In this document: positions 55,701 through 64,000 of the stretch, in pieces
Layout of the letters: each line of letters opens with the position of its first letter
Numbering within the stretch: position 1 is the stretch's first letter
Assembly: GCF_039555335.1 (NCBI RefSeq)
Contig: NC_092629.1
Location: 4,917,912 to 4,981,911, forward strand
DNA from: Amphiura filiformis
Lineage: Eukaryota > Echinodermata > Ophiuroidea > Amphilepidida > Amphiuridae
Length of the DNA stretch: 64,000 nucleotides
Direction of reading: 5' to 3'
Notes under the pieces: model-generated
The model's input: only the letters and a program-made list of their open reading frames with translations
Told to the model about the DNA's origin: nothing
Databases searched by the model: none
Position numbers and translations under genes: made by a program

Positions 55701-58700
55701 CTGACTGTACACAAAAAAACAGCGTGTATTCATTGGACGGCCAGGAATCGGCGCAGTTGTTTTTGTACCGTAAGTTTATAACATTTGACCCCAGGGGACC
55801 ATTCAAACTTTCTGAGTACGTACCACTTTTAAGAGCCATATTTTAAAGCTCCTCGATGTTCAAAGAATTGGTACATTGCAAGTTTATTTCAGCTGTGATG
55901 AATGCCAGTTGCTGCTGAAGTTTAAGAAATATCACCTCTAACCCCTATAAATTTTATAATAACAGAACAATGTTGTTGAAAAAGTCCGAAATTGTGTCAC
56001 ACAAAATGCTCAAATGCAGCCTCCTTAAATCCGCCATTTTAGGAAAATTCGCTACATTATGAGCACCGTAATGTAAACTTGTGGAAAGCAAACAATTATT
56101 TTAAACAACCTGGAGCCTCCCGACACACCTCAATTAATATTTATCCCGTGCGGTTTATGAAGACTCCGTCCAGACCAGTCTTGGAATTTTGCAAAAAAAT
56201 ATTCCATATTAAATGTCAAGTCTGTAACTATTATAGAGAAAATGTATCTTTACACGGGATCGACACCATAAAGACATTGCGCACATTTCCCACACTCTCT
56301 CATTTTAACATTGTTCAACATACCCTCTTTGTGTTTTACGTCTTGTCAACATGTTAAAACCCAAAACTGTATTTATTAATTTTAAATATAATAGCCACCT
56401 AGAAACAAATATGTCCATCTCCATGCGTTATATACAACCTGGCTAACTTCAGAGACTATCCACTTCTTAAGTAACTCCCCCGCTTGCGTCAACGTAAACT
56501 AACTTTCCGGGGTTTTTTAATTAATAAAAAATCAAATTGTACAGTTGCATTGCCATATTTGGAATCAGCATGAAAATTTATTAAAATAAGTAGAAATTAT
56601 TATTAGTACTGGTTCAGTGGTTCTTAATATGGCTCTTGGTATTTTGAGAACTTTTTATGTTGAACCTATGGCTAGCACGATATAGTGTATTACGGCACCG
56701 ATAGAGTGTATTCACTTAAGATAAAATAATCAATGATAACAAGCTATTTACTTTGCTCCAATAATAAAATTCAGTCGTGAACTTTGATCACTGTTTCACC
56801 TTTTCGGTAAATCCCATAAGCCTACGAGTTTGGACCACTGACATTGTCACTTGACATCACACCGGTGTGTGTGCGCCAGCGACGCGTACGACGTCTATAT
56901 GAAGAGCTTTGTTGCAAAACCCTTCATATATTGATAACGGGCGGCGACCGAAAATTGAAACCACCTGGCCGCCATATTGGTGAGGGAAACAATCACCTCA
57001 CTGATGAGTAAAGAAGAATCCCCACCCAACTCTGTATAAATGTATACATTTAGATTTAAATTAAGGCTAAACTTGAAAAAAGTTTAAACCGTCCTTTAGA
57101 ATACATGCAAATGCAAGGAGTGCAAAATAATCAATACCACGGTGATTGGTATTGAACTCACTGACCTTCTTTCATATTGGCGAGGGCAAAAAGCCATAGT
57201 CAGTGGTTTCAATCGACGACTATCCTCAACATTCGAGGTTAAAGCGCAAAGGATTATGGGTTTTATAGAAAAAGGTGAATTGTCATCCGATACGCTTTGA
57301 ATATGTACATGGATTATTATTACATCTCAAAAATGTTTACCATTTAATTTTATTTTTTCCACTCGAGTTATATTCAAAATATATTATGTTTTGATCATCA
57401 ATGAACACTCACTGTGAGTATAAGAAGAAGCAAAAATACATGGGATACTGTTCAAATTTCATGTTTTGAATCAATCACTTGGTGGTGTATTTGTGAGTGA
57501 AAAGGGTGAAACACATTACCTTAATTTACCGCACATGGTGTGTAGATTTCACCCGGAGTTACTCATTTAGGTAACTTTATTTATTTGAAATTCATTATCC
57601 TTGTAAAAGTTCTGACTATTTTACATTTTATTGTCAATCGCATTAGTTTTAATCAATTAATGTGTATGATAGTTGCCTTATGTATCGCACGCACGCAGCA
57701 TAGGGTCGCAAGCCACACACAACCGTCGGCCGCTAGTATTTCTTAGCTATTATGATACATTACAAGGTTATACGTCAATATTCTATCCTCAACGTTATAC
57801 TAAATGATGCAGTACAGCGTATATGGAGTAAATCTACTATTCTATCCCATTTTTCCCCTTCAGTTACCACAGAAGAAATGACAACGACTCCAATACCTGC
57901 CACTCCGATGGTCCCTACCCCTCCACCACCCGCTCCACCCGCACCCTCTATATTCCCCTCAACGAATCCAACCACCACAGCCGCCCCTCCTCAGACAACC
58001 ATGCTTCCAACTACCTTCATAACCACCCGCATACCTGTAACACCGACCCAACCCACTGAACCCACCCCTATGATACCTACCCCACCACCTCCCCGCCACC
58101 GTCTCCGTCCTCTTTATTCCTCCTCCCGGAAGCAGTACGCCCACGCCTAGCATGGAACCGATAACAACCCGAGGAACTACGATGACGACAAGAATGACGA
58201 CAAGAATGACAACCAGGAAAGTAACACCAACTCGACCAACTGAGCCCAATCCTGATCTGATTGAAGCTGGTGGAGTAATCGTGACACTAGAGTTTCCACC
58301 TCAGGAGGTATGATATTATTTTGAAAATAAGATAGGATGATAGCATCACGAAATGCTCCTTTAAATGTCGAGTTATATAAAGGTCAATGAAAACATTTTT
58401 AAAACGATCCATATGAAAAACAAACCTTTCAAAATACATTAATTATGTTGTCTATTATGTTATTGCCAAGTAATTTTGGCAAATATGTTAGCAATTTTAG
58501 CATATTTGTTTGCAAAATAGTTTGTCAATAGTTATTATAATTATGTGATTTGAAATCAATGGTTTGCATAAAGTATACAAAAATGTGTTATGAATGTTAT
58601 TAAACGGATACCGTATAGGCATACCATCGTATAAATTTATATACTCGAACATTTAAACCTTTTCTGAAAAACGTATTGTGTTTGCTAGGGATCTTAATTG

Positions 58701-61700
58701 CAATTTCAATGTATTGTTTTCAGCCAACAGTTGTGTCGCTTATTATTGAAATAGTTGACTAAGAATTACCCTGCGTATATTAAAAAAACAACATTTTTCT
58801 TAAAATATTAATTGCCCTTTGTGGAACACTCGATAATTTTAATTTGCATAGTATAAAACTAAATCATAATTTTTATATTTACGCCCTGCGCTGTTTTCGC
58901 TTTTTATATCACAGTTTGACCAAGAGGAAGAAATGAAGTTCACATCTACCATCGCCAAAAACGTGAACGAGTTCTGCAGCAGTGAGCCACAAAACTGTGC
59001 TGTGCAGGGAATTACCGTGAGGTAAATAAAGCATCTCATCCCAAATTTGATCGATCTTGGATTCACCGTCGATCACGGTTGTTTGATGGAATGTAGAACT
59101 GTATTAATTGTTAATCATAAGTTGAACACTGATGGCGCTATTTATCTTTGTGTTCGAATCTTTACAGGGAATAGACACTTGTATAATTGAACTAAGACTT
59201 ATTTCAGGTTATGCATTGTATTTACTATTTGGTAAATATATTAATATGTTCTAATATCTTATGTAACCATTTCTAAAAATATACATAAAAAATAAATTTA
59301 TGAGCAAACTCTTCGCCTATACTCCAATATTTCACTGCTGAGACTTCTGTCATGTTTGAATGTGTGACTAGAATTGTAAGAAATCATGCAACATTGCATG
59401 TTTTGGTCCAATTGGCCCTAAATTGCAAAACTATTACAATGTGGCTTTAATTGCCAGTTAGAACTAACTAATGGGTAATATTTGTTTAATCAAACATTTT
59501 AGTTCTGTAATATTTTTCTGGAATATTGAGTAGATTATTACCCTCCAGTTAATACCCACCTTGCCGAGTCTTACACACCTTTGGGTACGTTCATGTGCAC
59601 ATTTTTAAAACTTATTTATACAATTATTTTTTACAACTTTTTACAGTGCAAATGATGTAGTGACATATAATATCCGTGGAATCTCTGCACCAGAATTGGC
59701 CGCCATCTTGGAAATGGAAGGCACAGATACGGTGGTTGAGTTTTATGTTACATATGGCGATGGAACAGAGGTGGTATTAAACTCAGAACAAGTAAGTTTA
59801 GATTCAGATTTATTTCAGTCTCAAATTATATACATAATACAAATGATATACATGATATTAGTAAATGTAGGCATTTAGAGCAGCTATCAAAATACTTTAC
59901 ATGTATTCCCCACCCACTAAGGTCTGTATGATTAAACGGTTCTCAAAAAGTAAGCCCCCCAAGATATTTTGATATAATCCAAAAACGACTTTATCAATTT
60001 TCTTGATTTATAGTTTGAAACATAGACTGGAGAGGTATGAATCAAGTGAGCGGAATTTTGTTACATTGTATTAGTAAATAAAATAAATTAATGTAGATAT
60101 TAAGAGTAGCTATCAAAAAGCTTAACATTATGACTGCCCCCCCCCCCAACAGCTCCTCATTTTACATTGAGTGGGATAATCGAAATAGAGTGCCTTACTC
60201 AAGGACACAATGTGTTGGCCCTAACAGGGCTCGAAACGACAACCTTGCTGTTTGATATAACTAATGATAAATGAATTGTTTCTATAATATGAGATAACCG
60301 TAAATAAACTAACAGGATACAATCAAAGAAGAAATGACACAGAGGTACTGTAACTAACTTGTTTGTCATCGTTATTCGTTTGAACTTACCACTCTTAAAA
60401 TACCGTAAGGATGGCTTCAAAACTCAACCGCCGATTTCCCGCGGTTCCACCCCGTTCCGTCCGGTTGTAGTCGGTTTATATTGCTAAAAGCGATGGAACG
60501 CGGCTCAACCGCCATCAACCGCTGGACAATCAGCTCTAAACTGATTTATCTCAAATATGAAGTATTGAGAGGTATTAAGGTAGTAGAACACATGCACTTG
60601 CAAATATATATTTATTATGTTTTTATATTGCCTTTCCAATTTGTTCAAAGCGCTTTACAACAATTTATTCCACGACCAAAAAAAAGAAGAAAAAAAGGGG
60701 GAGGGGGAAACAACATTTAATTATTTTGCTTAGGGCGAAAACGTAATTAGCCCCTCTATCATCTTCACATCTTGATGGAAAGAAAAATGAGGTAAGGTGT
60801 CTTGCTCAAGTGCACAACACGAGCACAAGTCAATGATACATTACATTTTTTCTAGCTGGATACCATGTTGGTTGAGAACAGTGACAAGATTGCCGATGAA
60901 TTGGGTTATGGATTCCAACGTGGTGCTCCCGAACCGATAACAGGTCTACAACTAGAGTGGTGGGCAATCCTTCTAATCTGCGTGGGTGGTGTGCTGGTCA
61001 TCATCATCATGGGCGTAGGATTATATAGAAACACCAAAGATGACGATCCGAAGTAAGATTACATTTCGACTCAAATTTTTACTTGATTATTATTAGAAAA
61101 GCGAATTTCACAGATGTTCAGTATGTACAATTTACCTAGACAGGTGATCGAGTGTAAATTATGTTGAAACCAATTTCTGAAGAACCCTTGACAGTTGATT
61201 CATGTATCTAACGAGAATGTATCGGGGTTGGGGTGTAAAGTTAACAATTAACCAGTTAACAATTAATCATATTGACCCGGAAATGTTAAACATTGTTACA
61301 ATTTTAGCCCAAAATCAAGATAAAAACTGACATTTTCCAGGTATTTCTTGTAACTTTATTATATTTTAGCCCAATATGGTATGTTCCGAGCTAAAGAGAA
61401 GATTCATAGGGCAATGCTGATATATTCTGGGCTGGTCTAATAAGTACATTGTATCAAAAACAAATTTGGTGTCAGTTTGAAGCTAAGTAACTACTCGTTC
61501 AAAATACATCAACATCTGAAACCCAGGTGCTTTGCTTGGGTTTATTCCCCATTATTAGGAACATTTTTAATTTATTATTTCAAAGAGTAAAGAGCAATAA
61601 GTATTAATAAGACACTACAACGTAATACCACCCCTTACGCCAGTGGTGGCTACTATTGCGCTTTGCCACTGCATCATCAAAATCTACTGATTCATAAAAC

Positions 61701-62354
61701 ACAGCCCGCGAGAATACACACGAAGTCAGTGGCCTGTACTACAGTGTTACTGTGCTACAATATTGATCAGCTGGTATCTGGTAAGAGGGCGATACAATGT
61801 TAATAATAATTATAGTATCTTTTAAAAGGGCACTGAAGTGTCTTTTAAGGAATTAAAAAAGTTGGCTATCTAATTGAATTGTCCGAATATTGATATTGTC
61901 ACCAAACGTTAGTTGGATATACACCCGGGGATATAGATAGAAAGGTCGAGTAGGCTACTTTAAGTACTTTTATCTAAAAACAGAAGAAAACTTCAACTTA
62001 TTGCCGCAAAATACACTCCTAGTGTTTATCGCGTAGGCATACGTGCTTCTCATTGTCTACAGAAGTGTAAACGTAAACAAGAAATGCCACTTCATTTTTA
62101 TTAATATTGAAAATTTAAATTATGTGATATTTGTTCAATTAATAGTGTTTACTTATAACGTTACTAAATTTAACAGAGGAAGTGCTTTAGACTCTGACTC
62201 AGACGATGTAGAAATGCAAGACACATCGAAGCAGAATGGTGGTATCAATAAGGTTACTCAAGCTTCTCAATCAGATATTGTGAAGGAGACTAAGTACGTT
62301 TTTAACCCTTATACCACGGAGCCTACGGCCAACGCTAATAACATGTCAACTCAG
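49777..62354 (+). CDS. Type I membrane protein: EGF, Thr/Pro stalk, SEA-like region, TM (3' end outside window)
   Basis: Exons: 49777-49834 (signal peptide, FSLIFLCAVGVAG), 51053-51166 (EGF-like: CVPECINGGTC, then CICPHPYRGEYC), 57864-58307 (Thr/Pro-rich stalk, then GGVIVTLEFPPQE), 58915-59021, 59647-59791, 60856-61052 (WWAILLICVGGVLVIIIMG, one transmembrane helix followed by basic YRN) and 62177-62354 (acidic cytoplasmic tail DSDSDDVEMQD). All borders are GT-AG and phases agree. The last exon ends at a donor (GTATGT, 62355), so the gene runs on. The extracellular juxtamembrane region resembles a SEA domain in size and place, but that is not proven. A frame break in the stalk (about 58080-58100) needs +1: the upstream frame stops at 58148-58150, while TPTPSMEPITTR and all later exons use another frame. 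A specific family is not recognised; a mucin-like cell-surface receptor or adhesion role is inferred. Confidence 0.65.
50320..50865 (+). pseudogene. Decayed copy of the EGF exon, split by a 433-bp insertion
   Basis: 50320-50408 matches the first three quarters of the EGF exon (51053 onward), with the same acceptor context CAACAG. 50842-50865 matches its end, with the same donor GTAAGT. The 433 bases between are unrelated. The copy also lacks one G in the GGGGGCAC run, breaking its frame. Confidence 0.8.
51160..51245. repeat. (TGTC)n microsatellite at the EGF exon donor
   Basis: GTCTGTCTGTC units start within about 8 bases of the donor at 51167. A shorter relative follows the decayed exon copy near 50872. 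Confidence 0.85.
51808..52108. mobile_element. Hairpin MITE in intron 2
   Basis: The left arm has ATAGCCCCCGAATGAAA and TTTTACATCCGAACTAAGTGC; the right arm has the inverted GCACTTAGTTCGGATGTAAAA and TTTCATTAGGGGGCTAT. The loop is about 70 bases. Confidence 0.75.
52608..53044. mobile_element. MITE with about 66-bp TIR (ACAGCCTGTCT)
   Basis: ACAGCCTGTCTCAAAAAC, then TTGTGCAAGTGAAAAGCGCCC and CAATTAGAAAATAC, are mirrored at the right end (GTATTTTCTAATTG, then CACTTGCACAA and AGACAGGCTGT). Inner CTTGTTTTAATCTCGAGAT against ATCTCGAAATTGAAACAAG extends the pairing. Confidence 0.8.
53223..53342. mobile_element. 120-bp hairpin MITE
   Basis: The arms of about 54 bases run from AATGCATTAGTCAAGATAAT to TTAGCTCGAG, then back from CTCGAGAGCTAAATGC to GACGAATGCATT, around an 8-10 base loop. 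Confidence 0.8.
53343..55262. other. Intron 2 sequence, nothing recognised
   Basis: AT-rich, with no coding character and no clear repeats. Confidence 0.35.
55263..56225. mobile_element. Foldback element, about 960 bp, ACAGACTTGAC termini, copy 2
   Basis: The outer arms (55263-55470 and 56020-56225) are inverted, with words GGTTAAATATTAATTG-AGTGTGTC, TTTACATTATGGCGCTCATAATG and TTAAGGAGACT against their complements. The inner arms also pair (GAGCTTTGAAAAATATGGCTC near 55630 against GAGCCATATTTTAAAGCTC near 55833). The termini match the 36411-36762 element. Confidence 0.75.
56226..57863. other. Intron 2 continuation, no gene
   Basis: It contains one end of the GAAGAGCTTTGTT MITE family at 56901 and otherwise unremarkable AT-rich sequence. 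Confidence 0.35.
60150..60250 (-). mobile_element. SINE fragment
   Basis: On the minus strand it has GTTTCGAGCCCTGTTAGGG (box B region) and TGTCCTTGAGTAAGGCAC, as in the SINE at 48538. Confidence 0.55.
60620..60840 (-). mobile_element. SINE fragment
   Basis: TTGTAAAGCGCTTTGAAC and AAGGCAATATAAAAA words (minus strand) plus CACTTGAGCAAGACACC belong to the body of the same SINE. The tRNA-like head is missing. It ends next to the acceptor of the 60856 exon. Confidence 0.55.
61053..62176. other. Intron 6 of the membrane-protein gene, nothing recognised
   Basis: AT-rich with no open frame of note. Confidence 0.35.
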
Positions 62355-62457
62355 GTATGTATCTGTTTTTATGTGAATGTTTGTACGCGTGTCTTCATTG
62401 TTCTTAGCTGAAAATTTTATTTACAACTTATAACTTCCCAGCTGCTTTGTTCACGTT

Positions 62458-62480
62458 ATTATTATTATTATTATTATTAT
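62458..62480. repeat. (ATT)n microsatellite
   Basis: A short run of about seven ATT units. Confidence 0.8.
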
Positions 62481-62789
62481 CGGTATTTATTATATCACAT
62501 ATCGTGGCCAAGTGGCCAAATCACATGTAACGTTACAATTCAAACATACAGATTAAAACATTAAAAATATTGAAAGTAGAACTTTAAAAGACATCAATAA
62601 CAAATTGCACACAGAATATTGACCAAATATTGCACAGCTATATTGAAAAAAATATATTGAAAAAAAAATATTGAAAAAAATATTATAACAGCTGCACCAG
62701 AATTTTAAAAAAGGCATTCATGGAACTGAAGAACAATCCCAAGAATAGCTTGCTTACGTTCTGCAACGGACACTACACGTCCCTCTGTG

Positions 62790-63080
62790 CCATAATTCAA
62801 CCCTAAAGGCCTGCAATCAGCTTTCGACAAGAGTTTTTTTCTCACCGCACCCGCACTCTGGAACTCACTTCCATCTGAACTCCGTACTGCTGTTTCTCTG
62901 CCAAGTTTCAAGAGAGGTCTCAAAACCTTCCTGTTCCCACAATAATCTGGTGGCTTTGTTTCAGTTTGCTGTTTTATTTTGCCTTTTAAATATTTTGTGT
63001 TCCATCTTGGCGCCGTGGTCTTGATGAAATGGCGCCCTATAAATGCCTTGTATATAATGTAATGTAATGTAATGTAATGG
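62790..63080 (+). mobile_element. LINE 3' end (C-terminus of ORF2 and 3' UTR)
   Basis: The plus strand reads APALWNSLPSELRTAVS, then FKRGLKTFLFPQ and TAA at 62945-62947. This is the standard C-terminus of CR1/L2-type LINE polyproteins. A 3' UTR with GGCGCCCTATAAATGCC and a terminal (TAATG)n run follows. Everything upstream of this end is missing, as usual for 5'-truncated LINE copies. Confidence 0.7.
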
Positions 63081-64000
63081 TTTAAAAGATCAACAAAATA
63101 TCATGACTCAGCCGAAAACGCTCGTTCCTGGTGCGTAATTGGGAGAAATTGCGACCCTGTCTCTAAAGTCTGGTAGGAGGGATTAATGGCTGTGTTCGCT
63201 CATTTTTAGTAGGCATATCACCTCAAAATTAAGCGCAGCAGAAACACGTTATTTAATGTTTCTACATGAATGAGCTTTATTAAAGCATCAAAAATAAAAA
63301 ATAAACGGAATTGAAATCGGTCAATGCATTGTGATGTAGTGTCAATTTTAAGATACTCATAAATGGAATGCAAATCTGCCACAAATGGCTATCATGACAA
63401 AATTGGCACATTTCTATATTTTACAGGTTTATTTAAGTATCACAGGTTAAATGCCTATCTTTTCTGACTTCGCCAAAGAAAACAAAATTTAAAAATCTAT
63501 CATTGAATAATTATAATAAATTAACCAAATATACGATTTTAGCAATTTCGGCCAATCTGCAGACAAATTAAAGCTGAACAAAATGACTAAGTTCAGCTAA
63601 TTAATATGCAAAATTGATGCCAATAGAAAACCGTACATGATATCAGGGTGCGTGTGTTTTGTACACATATGTATACAAAATTCTTTCAATTGATAACAAA
63701 AAATACACAAAAAGTAAGTTATTATGCAAATTAGCTAATTACAGCTAATTATGTATTCATGATTTTATTATGTAAATTAGCCATGAGTATTTTTTTTTTT
63801 CAATATTGAATGAAAGTCTTTTCATTCATCATAAATTTGTCAAGTATGAACCTGTTATGATGTTGAATAAAGAAACTGCAGTTAATTACTTAAATATAAT
63901 ACAAAAAATACAAAGTTTGACATTTTGACGGTGTTTGGAATTGAATTTTCATTTTTTCTGTAAACATGGTATGTGCCACTATTGCTCAAAGCCAAATCCG
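63081..64000. other. No feature seen
   Basis: AT-rich sequence; the next exon of the membrane-protein gene was not found. Confidence 0.35.

Noticed and set aside
57959..58249. 96-codon Gly/Val-rich minus-strand frame
   Set aside because: Antisense of the Thr/Pro-rich stalk exon.
62705..62923. 72-codon minus-strand frame
   Set aside because: Antisense of the LINE ORF2 C-terminus read on the plus strand.

Overview
The window reads as genomic DNA of an invertebrate animal. Genes are split by spliceosomal introns with GT-AG borders. Most of the sequence is AT-rich and full of short palindromic DNA transposons (MITEs), foldback elements, microsatellites, SINE/LINE pieces and a DIRS-type retroelement relic. 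The very frequent AGGCCTA words, the two secreted/membrane gene models and the transposon mix suggest a marine deuterostome (hemichordate or echinoderm). That assignment is an inference and no marker here proves it.

Region 1-9.9 kb is different in kind. It is dense in CG dinucleotides and compact, with introns of only 52-136 bases. Its main gene (1000-6335, seven exons) encodes a roughly 1,560-residue protein-primed-type family B DNA polymerase of the Polinton/adintovirus kind. In order, it carries three copies of a helical repeat, an OTU-like Cys/His domain, a long Cys-rich region, a 3'-5' exonuclease and a polymerase palm with all catalytic motifs present. A small basic protein overlaps its 3' end. 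Beyond a T/G-rich stretch and an iteron-like array (7229-7870) lie two small ORFs (8573-8962, 9252-9788) that share a CxxC...HDC module, plus two minus-strand candidates. The first 160 bases of the window are an inverted copy of the iteron array, so the polymerase block lies between inverted repeat arrays. Three single-base frame breaks, all of the same sign, affect the polymerase (two) and the 9252 gene (one). No capsid, packaging ATPase or integrase gene is visible, and the element may continue left of the window.

Region 10-25 kb is gene-poor. It holds several MITE families, a tRNA-Trp-like sequence, Helitron-like 3' hairpins (one interrupted by a MITE with a 6-bp target duplication), a higher-order satellite with a period of about 510 bp, and a mirror-symmetric AAAT/AATT/ATTT microsatellite.

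Region 25.4-35.1 kb is a nine-exon gene of the ecto-5'-nucleotidase family. It has a signal peptide but has lost several metal-binding and catalytic residues, so it is probably a pseudoenzyme. It has two competing terminal exons, one giving the normal family C-terminus and one a Cys-rich tail. Two of its exons have partial tandem duplicates with their own acceptor sites.

Region 35-49 kb is again transposon-rich. It includes foldback elements, a 1.8-kb block bounded by two directly repeated MITEs and inserted in a repeat whose empty version lies 500 bp away, a DIRS-like RNase H plus tyrosine recombinase relic, tRNA-like sequences and a SINE.

Region 49.8-62.4 kb (running off the window) is a gene for a type I membrane protein: signal peptide, EGF-like exon, Thr/Pro-rich stalk, a possible SEA-like domain, a transmembrane helix and an acidic cytoplasmic tail. 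It has a split, decayed copy of its EGF exon, and its long introns are filled with MITEs. The window ends with the 3' end of a LINE.
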